A stretch of DNA of 39,342 bases from Anaerocolumna sp. (GTDB lineage Bacteria; Bacillota; Clostridia; Lachnospirales; Lachnospiraceae): NCBI GenBank assembly GCA_029239975.1, contig JARBTX010000038.1, forward strand, positions 1 to 39,342. The letters run 5' to 3'. Below the pieces are notes generated by a model that saw only the letters and a program-made list of their open reading frames with translations, had not been told where the DNA came from and made no database searches. Positions within the stretch are counted from its first letter, which is position 1; each line of letters starts with the position of its first letter. This document shows positions 8,641 to 16,183 of this stretch, piece after piece. The position numbers and the translations under genes were made by a program.

Positions 8641-9828
8641 TTATTCTCCTTTCGTTGCATTCATAATTGCTAATCTATCTTGGTAGCGATCTGTTTCATC
8701 TACTTCTGATTCAAATATTTCAACGGTAACTTTATATAAACGGTTTTCAGAAGCATCTTTTGTGATAATATCACCTGCATTTATTGGAATTGCACCAGCT
8801 ACTCCATCATGAATGGATGTATCAATCTGACTTAAGATTAAATTACTATATAATGAAATATCCGGTGATGTATTTACAATACGTGTTAGGTAACCAGCAT
8901 CTGCCATATAACCATCTTGTTTAATAACATATACTTTAGAATCTATAGTAGCATAGTTATTGATGGTAATTTTATCACTATTTAGTGATAGGGGATGATA
9001 AAATAAATATATTTCATTCATTGGTTTTACAATGGTTTTCTTATAAACAACATATGAAACACTATTTCCATTAATCGCTGTGGTATTACATTTGTAATCA
9101 TAAACCGCTTCCACAATAACAGAATTCGTGTCTTCTGGATTAGAGTTGATATTTATTTTAATATCTCTAGTTATTTTACTTTTTAAAGATTCTATAGTAT
9201 CAGGAGTAATCGTTGCTCTAGGTGGCTCTTCTTCAAGTGCCGCAGCATTGTAATCTGCACAAAAAGCTACATGCCTTTCATATAGTGTATCAACGGCCCA
9301 ATTATCCTCGAAACCTTGAGTGACTAAAGCATTTTCTTCTTTGTTTATATTCTTAATTTCCGGCATCTGAAACTGATTATAATAAAGCGTTGTACCAGGT
9401 TCAACTGACACCGAAGTATCATATGGAACGGCGTCAAGGGTGATTAATGCATCGAATTTGTGGGATTCATCTTTAATTCCATATATTCCAAAATATAATT
9501 TCTCTCTGTCTAGATTTATTTCTGGTTCTGTTTGAAAAAGATAAGGAGTCCCTACTAATGTTAATTCTTCCATTCCTGATATTTCATTTATTAATAAGTC
9601 AAACGAATTTAGACCATGAGACGTATTAACCAGCTCTTTTATATCTTCTGCTTTTATACTTTCAATGAGGTTCTGAGCAACCGTGGTAGCTTTATGAGTT
9701 AACTTTGAAGTTGCATTTAATTTGGCTGCTACTACAAAATTATTTAATAATGGAACTAGGATAATAGCGAGTATAGCTATACTTATTAACAATTCAAGTA
9801 ATGTAAAGCCTTTATTGTTCCTTCTCAT
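8641..9828 (-). CDS. PilV-like minor pilin with large head domain
   Basis: A 395-residue prepilin-like protein. The leader is MRRNNKG, then FTLLELLISI and a hydrophobic helix ending near residue 31. Phe1 and Glu5 of the mature pilin are present, followed by ATTVAQNLIESIKAED, a pattern common in PilV/GspI proteins. The ATG at 9826-9828 is preceded by GGAG seven bases upstream; an ATG at 9849 has no ribosome-binding site and would add seven residues. The head (about 330 residues) is longer than usual for PilV. It is the first minor-pilin cistron. Its leader carries one copy of the hairpin element also found before pilMN and speE. Confidence 0.8.
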   Translation of the reverse strand: MRRNNKGFTLLELLISIAILAIILVPLLNNFVVAAKLNATSKLTHKATTVAQNLIESIKAEDIKELVNTSHGLNSFDLLINEISGMEELTLVGTPYLFQTEPEINLDREKLYFGIYGIKDESHKFDALITLDAVPYDTSVSVEPGTTLYYNQFQMPEIKNINKEENALVTQGFEDNWAVDTLYERHVAFCADYNAAALEEEPPRATITPDTIESLKSKITRDIKININSNPEDTNSVIVEAVYDYKCNTTAINGNSVSYVVYKKTIVKPMNEIYLFYHPLSLNSDKITINNYATIDSKVYVIKQDGYMADAGYLTRIVNTSPDISLYSNLILSQIDTSIHDGVAGAIPINAGDIITKDASENRLYKVTVEIFESEVDETDRYQDRLAIMNATKGE

Positions 9829-9912
9829 ATAAATTCTCCATTCTGTCAAAACACTGCAAATTTGGGGATTAATACAAACCTGCGGTGTGAAAAATCTTTA
9901 TATTTCACACTA
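9829..9912 (-). promoter_or_regulatory. leader hairpin element, copy C (before the PilV-like gene)
   Basis: On the transcribed strand, GCAGGTTTG (9883-9875) pairs with CAAATTTGC (9864-9856), giving nine pairs with two G-U. The sequence then runs through a short spacer to ATGGAG and the start codon at 9828. A second inverted repeat, GTGTGAAA / TTTCACAC (9885-9892 and 9903-9910), lies just upstream. There is no U-tract, so this is not a terminator. The same right-arm sequence and spacing recur before pilMN and speE. Confidence 0.5.
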
Positions 9913-9954
9913 CCCCACTTTTCTATCGAAATTCTTTAAGTTTAGACTTAATTA

Positions 9955-10722
9955 CTATTGTGCTGGTATCTCAATTGTACTAAATATGTTGTTTGTTCCA
10001 GTTTTGATATGATCTAAATCAGGAGCTGTATAACCTTTTGGTGAACCAATTAATGCATACATAGCAATGGTCATACTCCCAGTAAGATTACCAGTACTCA
10101 TATCATAAGCTGCTGTTAAATCATTTAATACCATTCTATTTTCATTTTCTTTAATGTAAGATAAACATTGTTTTAAACCATTATAAGTTGTTTGATAAGA
10201 TAATGTTACAGTACTACGTATGCCTTGTATACCTAGATTAAATTGGTTTGTATTCTCATTTGCTTCATTATCAGTACTTATTTCACTTGTTGTATCTGTT
10301 AGAGTTTCATTCTCTACTGAATTCTCATCCATTGTTTCACTTTGTTCTGCCTGCCCTGAGCTTGAATAAAAAACTTCCTTTTCTGAAAAAGCAACACTAG
10401 ATATTGATATATCTGTAAAATCTTCTAATTCTTTTGCAAACATAATTCCTTTTTCAGTCGTTATATCAGATGGGAATACATTAATAAGTTCTTTCATTTC
10501 AGATTCCATAGAAGTAATTTCATCTTTTAATTTCTCTGCATTTGATTGTTTAATCATTAACTCATTCACTTGAACTTGTAGGGCATTGTTTTCGACAGTT
10601 AAAGTATCTGTTTTATCATTGGTTTTAATATAGATAAATTGGTACACGCCTACAAATATTAAAAGTGAAAATAAAATGATTAGCAGTCTCATTTCTTTTT
10701 CAGTTATTCCCTTTAGCTTCAT
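9955..10722 (-). CDS. pilO: PilO-like inner-membrane alignment protein
   Basis: A 255-residue protein with a short cytoplasmic start, one membrane helix (about 13-32), a coiled coil (about 35-80) and a C-terminal alpha/beta region (about 165-235) of PilO-like layout. PilO partners PilN and PilM in the alignment complex linking the cytoplasmic motor to the pilus. Sequence similarity to PilO is weak; the call rests on topology and position directly after PilM-PilN. An acidic, Ser/Thr/Asn/Glu-rich linker (about 118-160) splits the coiled coil from the folded part and is unusual. The start codon overlaps the end of the pilMN gene by 23 bp with a good GGAGG site, so the two are translationally coupled. 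Confidence 0.7.
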   Translation of the reverse strand: MKLKGITEKEMRLLIILFSLLIFVGVYQFIYIKTNDKTDTLTVENNALQVQVNELMIKQSNAEKLKDEITSMESEMKELINVFPSDITTEKGIMFAKELEDFTDISISSVAFSEKEVFYSSSGQAEQSETMDENSVENETLTDTTSEISTDNEANENTNQFNLGIQGIRSTVTLSYQTTYNGLKQCLSYIKENENRMVLNDLTAAYDMSTGNLTGSMTIAMYALIGSPKGYTAPDLDHIKTGTNNIFSTIEIPAQ

Positions 10723-12367
10723 TTATTTCCTCCAAATCCGTATTAAGATGATAATTACTTTGAACCGTAAAGCTTACTGTTGAAAAACCGTTCTCATTTT
10801 TTGTATCACTAATAGATGCAACCCAAACATTATCTAAATATGAGATTTCCTTTAATTGCATTATTAGCTTAGCCGCCTCTTCTTTTGTCCTCACACTAAC
10901 ATTAAAAGCGATCGTGTCAGCAGAAAAACTAAATGATTGAAGCGTTGCATTAGATGGTAGTTTTTCTTCTAATTGTAATATCAAATTATCCATTTCTTCG
11001 CCAGAAGTTTCGGTACTTTCATACAAATCAAGAACTTGATCTCTTTCCGTTTTTACTTTATCATGTTCTTGATAGATATCATTGATATACGCTAAATCTT
11101 TTAATTGTGATTTATATAATTTGTTATCACTAAGTACGGAATAGTAATTTAGGCGACTGCTAGCTATCATTCCAATAGATCCAGCCAACGATACAAATAA
11201 TAAAATTCTAGCAAATTGCAGAGAACTTTTTCTTTTTTCTCTTAATTCATCTTCCTTTGGAACAAAGTCAACTGGATTAAAAGCTGCTCCAAGACATGCT
11301 ATCATATCGCTTTGATTGATTGAGTTAAGATCTAACTTACGATCAAATACAACGGAATCAATAGAATCAATTGTTTTTGTATTTAAACCCGTTTCATTTT
11401 GTAATAGCCTGATGATTCCATTCAGTTTAGCACCTTGTCCGATGATATACATATTATCAATCTTTTTATCTGTATTTTTAGTAGTGTAATAATCTAAAAC
11501 TCTTAAAATGTTATTTACTAAATAACGAAGTGATTCTGTAATAATCTCTTTTTCTTTTCTTTTTCTTAATGCTACCTCATCAAATTCTACAACCGTTGCT
11601 GCGACTTCTTCATATGCAGTTGAAAATCTTTCATTGATTAGTGTAGCATCTTTACTTTCAAGAACTTTTTGAGCTTCATAATCATTATTTGTTCCTAGTA
11701 ACTGTTGTTCAATAATCGTATCGATTACTGCTGTAGTCCCATAAGGAACTGTTCTTTGAAGCATTAATATACCATTTTCAAGGATATAAATAAGTGTAGT
11801 CTGCTCATTAATCTGAACTACAATATTAACAGTATTGTTTACTTGATGTTTTAAAACTTGAAGAGTACTATTACCAATATAATCAATTGCAACGATTTCA
11901 AAGTTCATTGATTTTGCAAAGCTATAATAATTCTTGATTAGATTAGCTGGAGCTGCAAGTACTAAAACTCTTATTTTCTTCTCATCGTTTACAGTGAATC
12001 TTTGTAATACAAAATAGGAAATTATGTATTCTGTTATATCAACAGGAAAATAATCAGATGCATTGGTCATGATAAGGTTCTTAATCTTATCTTCTTTCAT
12101 GTCCGGTATTATAATTTCACGATTCGCAATTTTTGTTGATGCAATAGAAAATACCACTTTATTATTTTTGATGTTTGCTTTATTTAACTCATCCAGTAAT
12201 CGAATACGAAAATTTTCTTTGTCACGAATATAACCGTCTTCTATGGTATTATCTGGTGTATCAAATTGAATACAATGATATACATGTGGTTTTTTCTTTT
12301 TGTAATCAATCTCACATACTTTTGTAGTACGAAGACCAATCTCTATGCTTACTACCTTATTTGCCAT
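10700..12367 (-). CDS. PilM-PilN fusion protein
   Basis: A 555-residue protein. Residues 1 to about 350 are a PilM actin-like ATPase: phosphate-binding start VVSIEIGLRTTKVCEI, a middle VVQINEQTTLIYIL strand, and the late GQGAKLNGI phosphate/adenosine loop. After a linker, residues about 382-404 form one membrane helix. A coiled coil (about 405-460) and a PilN-type alpha/beta domain follow (NATLQSFSFSADTIAFNVSV, then TVSFTVQ). In most type IV pilus operons PilM and PilN are separate, with PilM docking on the PilN N-terminal peptide; here they are covalently joined, with no stop or restart between the halves. A GGAGG site supports the ATG. It lies between the prepilin peptidase and the PilO-like gene. 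Confidence 0.85.
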   Translation of the reverse strand: MANKVVSIEIGLRTTKVCEIDYKKKKPHVYHCIQFDTPDNTIEDGYIRDKENFRIRLLDELNKANIKNNKVVFSIASTKIANREIIIPDMKEDKIKNLIMTNASDYFPVDITEYIISYFVLQRFTVNDEKKIRVLVLAAPANLIKNYYSFAKSMNFEIVAIDYIGNSTLQVLKHQVNNTVNIVVQINEQTTLIYILENGILMLQRTVPYGTTAVIDTIIEQQLLGTNNDYEAQKVLESKDATLINERFSTAYEEVAATVVEFDEVALRKRKEKEIITESLRYLVNNILRVLDYYTTKNTDKKIDNMYIIGQGAKLNGIIRLLQNETGLNTKTIDSIDSVVFDRKLDLNSINQSDMIACLGAAFNPVDFVPKEDELREKRKSSLQFARILLFVSLAGSIGMIASSRLNYYSVLSDNKLYKSQLKDLAYINDIYQEHDKVKTERDQVLDLYESTETSGEEMDNLILQLEEKLPSNATLQSFSFSADTIAFNVSVRTKEEAAKLIMQLKEISYLDNVWVASISDTKNENGFSTVSFTVQSNYHLNTDLEEINEAKGNN

Positions 12368-12420
12368 ACTAATCCTCCATTTTTAAACCTGCGAATTTAG
12401 GTCTATGCAAAAAATCGCAA
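12368..12420 (-). promoter_or_regulatory. leader hairpin element, copy B (before pilMN)
   Basis: On the transcribed strand, GCGATTTTTTG (12418-12408) can pair with CTAAATTCGC (12400-12391), with one bulge. The stretch GCAGGTTTAAAAATGGAGG follows, leading to the start codon at 12367. The layout is as in the copies before the PilV-like gene and speE. No U-tract follows, so this is not a terminator. Confidence 0.45.
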
Positions 12421-12473
12421 AGCAAATGAAATCACTTTGTGAAGATCTGCATTTTCTCACTCTTTTCTTATCC

Positions 12474-13238
12474 TCAGCTTATCATAAGTAAATTCCAATA
12501 CCAACTTATTAGCTGGTTTCCAAATAATAATGCAAGAAACATACCAAAACATAGATATGGTCCAAATGCTAATCTATTATCTTGGTTACTTATTCTCATT
12601 CGAATCAAGTGTATTACTGACCCAAATATACAACCAAGTATAAAGGATAAAATAATTAATTTAAACCCAAGCAAAAATCCACAAACAGCCATTAGTTTAA
12701 TGTCTCCACCACCAATAGCTCTTCCTTTTGAACATAAATATATAATAAATAAAAATCCGCTGATAGCAAAAAAACCAATTACATGCGGAATCCAATTTTC
12801 AATGTTAATAACGAATATAATAATACTTAGTATAAATATAAAATAATTCAAGCCAATAGGAATCTCAAAAGTATTCCAATCAATTATACTAATAACGATT
12901 AAAGTTGAAACAAACAGACAGTAGATAATACTAGTTATGTGAAAACCTTTTATATAAAAAATCAAAAGATAGAAAATACCATTTAATAATTCAATCATTG
13001 GATATTGTAATGATATTTTATCATTACAATTTCGGCACTTACCTTTTAAGAACAAAAAACTTATTATAGGTATTAAATCATACCATTTTAGGATATAACC
13101 ACATTTCATACAATGTGAGCGTTTTAATACTATGTCTTCTCCATTAGGAAGACGATATATTAAAACATTTAAAAAACTACCAATTACGATTCCATAAAGG
13201 AAAACGAATAAAAATAATACAAAAGTTATTGGGTTCAT
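12474..13238 (-). CDS. pilD: type IV prepilin peptidase / N-methyltransferase
   Basis: A 254-residue multi-helix membrane aspartyl protease that cuts prepilin leaders and usually N-methylates the new end. The N-terminal GSFLNVLIYRLP motif is present. The cytoplasmic zinc site has its four cysteines (C43, C46, C68, C71). The two catalytic aspartates are visible as D120 (IIDWNTFEIP) and D179 (GGGDIKL). It is the only peptidase seen here and should process all the pilins of the operon. The ATG has only a weak ribosome-binding site (GAAAGTGA). The gene lies about 107 bp behind the major pilin, after a strong hairpin, which together suggest it is made at a much lower level than pilin. Confidence 0.95.
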   Translation of the reverse strand: MNPITFVLFLFVFLYGIVIGSFLNVLIYRLPNGEDIVLKRSHCMKCGYILKWYDLIPIISFLFLKGKCRNCNDKISLQYPMIELLNGIFYLLIFYIKGFHITSIIYCLFVSTLIVISIIDWNTFEIPIGLNYFIFILSIIIFVINIENWIPHVIGFFAISGFLFIIYLCSKGRAIGGGDIKLMAVCGFLLGFKLIILSFILGCIFGSVIHLIRMRISNQDNRLAFGPYLCFGMFLALLFGNQLISWYWNLLMIS

Positions 13239-13303
13239 GTAAAGTCACTTTCGTTAGTTAGAATATGGTGATGTGGTAATTACGTGGTGTTTATTAGAGC
13301 ATT

Positions 13304-13337
13304 AAAACATCAAACAGGCAGTGCCTGTTTGATGTTT
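13304..13337 (-). terminator. strong hairpin after the major pilin gene (partial terminator or 3' stabiliser)
   Basis: A 16-bp perfect inverted repeat (13305-13320 with 13322-13337, core CAGGCA / TGCCTG) starts eight bases after the pilin stop codon. On the transcribed strand only a TTTT that is itself part of the stem base, then AATG, follows. It would be a weak terminator or an RNA 3'-end stabiliser. Either would set pilin mRNA above that of the downstream assembly genes. Confidence 0.75.
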
Positions 13338-13344
13338 AGTTATA

Positions 13345-13803
13345 TTATTTATATGATGTACCAACCGTTGGATATAAAATTGAAGTAGTGGTAGCAGTTG
13401 TGCCAGCATAAATACTAAATGTTTTATCTGTAGTTGATGTAAAATCAATATAAAAAGTAGTTATTGAGTTATATTTTGGTTTTGGTTCAGTAGTTCCAAG
13501 TACATCCCTAACTGCTAATTTGAATTTATTAGTTGCATAATCAGCCAAAGCAGAATCATATATTTGAGCAATTGTCAAATCAGCTGTTGCAGCTGCATTT
13601 GCATCTTCATCAGCCAATGCCACACTTATAGCAGTAGCAATAGTTTGTGCTGTCTGAACATCAGCAGCTTTTCTTGATTTATCAAGATACTTAATTAACT
13701 GTGGTGATAATACACCTGCTAATATCGCCATAATTGCAATAACGATAATTAATTCTACTAAGGAAAATCCCTTATTATTTTGTTTTTTCTTCTTCTCTCT
13801 CAT
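13345..13803 (-). CDS. pilA: major type IV pilin (prepilin)
   Basis: A 152-residue prepilin: basic leader MREKKKKQNNKG, then FSLVELIIVIAIMAILAGVLSPQLIKYL, with Phe1 and Glu5 of the mature protein. Leader and helix match class III signal peptides cut by PilD. The mature part is about 140 residues, rich in Ala and Thr, with no cysteine, so there is no disulfide-bonded D-loop. It ends in a Thr-rich strand (TTATTTSILYPT). It is the shortest and most canonical pilin of the operon, sits right after pilC, has a strong AAAGGAG site, and is flanked by hairpins on both sides. These point to the major subunit. Related pseudopilins in the operon are larger and likely minor. Confidence 0.9.
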   Translation of the reverse strand: MREKKKKQNNKGFSLVELIIVIAIMAILAGVLSPQLIKYLDKSRKAADVQTAQTIATAISVALADEDANAAATADLTIAQIYDSALADYATNKFKLAVRDVLGTTEPKPKYNSITTFYIDFTSTTDKTFSIYAGTTATTTSILYPTVGTSYK

Positions 13804-13840
13804 CCTTAATCTCCTTTGTCTTCTCTTTTTATTTATTAAA

Positions 13841-13863
13841 CATTGTTATCCTTAATAACAATG
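13841..13863 (-). promoter_or_regulatory. intercistronic hairpin upstream of the major pilin gene
   Basis: A perfect 9-bp stem (CATTGTTAT 13841-13849 with ATAACAATG 13855-13863) and five-base loop sits ten bases after the pilC stop and about 38 bases before the pilin start. No U-run follows on the transcribed strand, so it is not a classic terminator. It could be a processing or 5'-stability element of the pilin mRNA. Confidence 0.6.
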
Positions 13864-13873
13864 CATTAATCGA

Positions 13874-15088
13874 TTATAAATTATCGAAACCGTTATACAT
13901 AGATAACATAGGCTGCATAATTGCCATGATTAATACCCCTACGACCAAAGCAAGTATAATAATAATCATTGGTTCCATTACTGCTGTTAGTGATTGCGTG
14001 GTTAATTCCACTTCTTCATCGTAATAATCAGCAAGCTTGTCCAACATGCTTTCCATATTACCGGTTTCTTCACCAATTTTGGTCATATGGCAAACCATCG
14101 GTGGAAATACGCCACTCTTTTTAATTGGTTCTGATAATGGTATTCCTCTTGCCACATCTTCTTTTGCACTTGCTAAAGTATCTCGAACGATTTCATTATC
14201 CATAGTTCTGGATGTAATCTCAAGCGCATCAATCATAGACACACCGGAAGCTAATAAAGTACTTAAGGTTCTAGCAAACCTTGCTGAACTGGATTTACGT
14301 GTAAGAGCTCCAAACAACGGCATACTTAATCCTAGTCTACCAAAAATTACTTTTCCAGATGGACTTTTTTTATAAGTTTTAATTCCAAACACGGCTAGGA
14401 CTATAATCCCTATTAATACATACCAATACTTCTTAAAAAAATCACTCATATCAATAACGAACTGAGTCATGGCAGGCATTTCTAGATCCATGTCTGCAAA
14501 CATTCCCATAAAGTTGGGAATAACAAAAATCATCATGATAAAGATAACACCAACTGCAACAGATCCAACCACTGCTGGATAAAGCATCGCTTTTTTTACT
14601 TGTGCTTTTAATTTTGTTTCTTTTTCAAAATGTATAGCCATTCTGCCAAAAGCAGTTTCTAGATTACCTGAAGTTTCTCCGGCTTCAACCATATTAATAA
14701 GAATGCTTGGGAAGATTTTACCCCTAGCTCGCATGGCAGTTGCCAATGTTTCTCCTTTTTCAACAGAAGCCATAACATCTTTAATTCCTTGAGACATTAC
14801 TTTATTTTCGGTTTGCTCCATTAACATTTCAAGAGCATTTACAATGGGTACACCAGCTGATAATATACTGACAAACTGTCTGCAGAATAAACTCAAATCT
14901 CTTGATTTTATTGGATTGCCAAACGATATGTTAATATCTTTATTTAATGCATTTTGTGGAGCAATGGAAATTAAAAAGTTACCATTTGCTTTCAGATTAG
15001 CTCTCGCTTTATCCTCATTTACAGCCTCGATGGTACCTTTCTTTTCTTTTCCTTTATTGTCAATTACAACATAAGTAAAATTTGGCAT
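13874..15088 (-). CDS. pilC: type IV pilus inner-membrane platform protein PilC
   Basis: A 404-residue polytopic protein with two tandem T2SSF domains (about residues 65-190 and 265-390). Each has the F-P-x-x-x-x-x-M-x-x-x-G-E-x-(S/T)-G motif (FPSILINMVEAGETSG; FPPMVCHMTKIGEETG). Three long hydrophobic segments lie near 165-190, 215-240 and 370-395. It starts MPNFTYVVIDNKGKEKKG, the usual PilC N-terminal fold. PilC is the rotor on which PilB and PilT act to add or remove pilins. The ribosome-binding site is weak (AGAGAG), but the 21-bp gap behind pilT supports coupling. Confidence 0.95.
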   Translation of the reverse strand: MPNFTYVVIDNKGKEKKGTIEAVNEDKARANLKANGNFLISIAPQNALNKDINISFGNPIKSRDLSLFCRQFVSILSAGVPIVNALEMLMEQTENKVMSQGIKDVMASVEKGETLATAMRARGKIFPSILINMVEAGETSGNLETAFGRMAIHFEKETKLKAQVKKAMLYPAVVGSVAVGVIFIMMIFVIPNFMGMFADMDLEMPAMTQFVIDMSDFFKKYWYVLIGIIVLAVFGIKTYKKSPSGKVIFGRLGLSMPLFGALTRKSSSARFARTLSTLLASGVSMIDALEITSRTMDNEIVRDTLASAKEDVARGIPLSEPIKKSGVFPPMVCHMTKIGEETGNMESMLDKLADYYDEEVELTTQSLTAVMEPMIIIILALVVGVLIMAIMQPMLSMYNGFDNL

Positions 15089-15109
15089 AGTTCTCTCTTC
15101 CCTAAATTA

Positions 15110-16165
15110 TTAAAAAAGTTTTCTCTCTAATGTTAATGGGTCCTGTGCGAAATTCATAGCTTTTTCTGCGTCAATTTCTCTACGTAAATATAAATTGTAA
15201 ATAGCGTCATCCATAGTCTGCATCCCAAATTTTTTACTAGTTTGAATGATGGAAGGTATTTGAAATGTCTTTGCTTCACGAATTAAATTTCTTATCGCTG
15301 AATTAGCATGCATCACTTCAAAAGCAGCCACTCGTCCTTTTCCATCAGATGTTGGGATTAATTGCTGTGATATTACGGATTCGAGTACCGTTGCCAACTG
15401 AATACGTATTTGTTGTTGCTGATGCGGTGGAAATACATCAATAATACGATCTATTGTACTTGCTGCTCCAATTGTATGGAGTGTCGAAAATACCAAATGT
15501 CCGGTTTCTGCAGCAGTTATCGCGATTGATATCGTGTCTAAATCTCTCATCTCACCAACTAAAATAACATCTGGATCCTCACGTAGGGCAGAGCGTAATG
15601 CGTTGGAATAAGACTGTGTATCTAATCCGATTTCTCTTTGATTCACCACAGACTTTTTATGCTGATGAAGGTACTCAATAGGATCTTCTAGTGTTATAAT
15701 ATGTGTATTATAATTACTGTTAATTACATCTATTAAAGAAGCAAGGGTTGTAGATTTACCACTTCCAGTAGGTCCTGTAACAAGTACCAACCCCCTTTTT
15801 TTCTTAGTTAATTCAATAACGGAAGTAGGAATTGACAGCTTTTCAGGCGAAGGGATATCCGTACCTACAAGTCGAATAACTAACGCATAGGAGCCTCTTT
15901 GTTTAAATACATTCACCCTGTAACGCCCTAAACTTGGTATGGAATAAGAAAAATCAACTTCACCATTATTTTCTAAAATGGTTTTAAAATGTTCAGACAA
16001 TATAGGCATAATGATCTGATTGGTGTCAGAAGGCATTAATCTATCATTTGACATATTAACAAGTTCACCATTGATACGGCATTTTGGTGGTATACCAACT
16101 GTTATATGTAAGTCAGATGCGCCTCTGTCATGTGCTGTTTTTAACAAATCTTCAATTGTTATCAT
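15110..16165 (-). CDS. pilT: pilus retraction ATPase PilT
   Basis: A 351-residue hexameric ATPase powering pilus disassembly, twitching and DNA uptake. It starts with the short PilT N domain (ITIEDLLKTAHDRGASDLHIT). Walker A GPTGSGKST is near residues 130-138, followed by the Asp box (IITLEDPIEYLH), Walker B (VILVGEMRD), the His box (GHLVFSTLHT) and the PilT-specific AIRNLIREAK motif (about 289-298). That last motif separates PilT from PilB/GspE. Its presence indicates retractile type IVa pili, not a type II secretion system. It lies 18 bp behind pilB with an AGAGGTG site. Confidence 0.95.
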   Translation of the reverse strand: MITIEDLLKTAHDRGASDLHITVGIPPKCRINGELVNMSNDRLMPSDTNQIIMPILSEHFKTILENNGEVDFSYSIPSLGRYRVNVFKQRGSYALVIRLVGTDIPSPEKLSIPTSVIELTKKKRGLVLVTGPTGSGKSTTLASLIDVINSNYNTHIITLEDPIEYLHQHKKSVVNQREIGLDTQSYSNALRSALREDPDVILVGEMRDLDTISIAITAAETGHLVFSTLHTIGAASTIDRIIDVFPPHQQQQIRIQLATVLESVISQQLIPTSDGKGRVAAFEVMHANSAIRNLIREAKTFQIPSIIQTSKKFGMQTMDDAIYNLYLRREIDAEKAMNFAQDPLTLERKLF

Positions 16166-16183
16166 ATATCACCTCTTTTTACA

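Noticed and set aside
9829..9912. Rho-independent terminator between the PilO-like and PilV-like genes
   Set aside because: Both stems lack a following U-run, and the last stem is tied to the next ribosome-binding site; it is better explained as a leader element.
12439..12846. 135-codon open frame opposite the prepilin peptidase gene
   Set aside because: It is antisense to a clearly real gene, has no ribosome-binding site, and its hydrophobic composition mirrors the membrane helices on the other strand.
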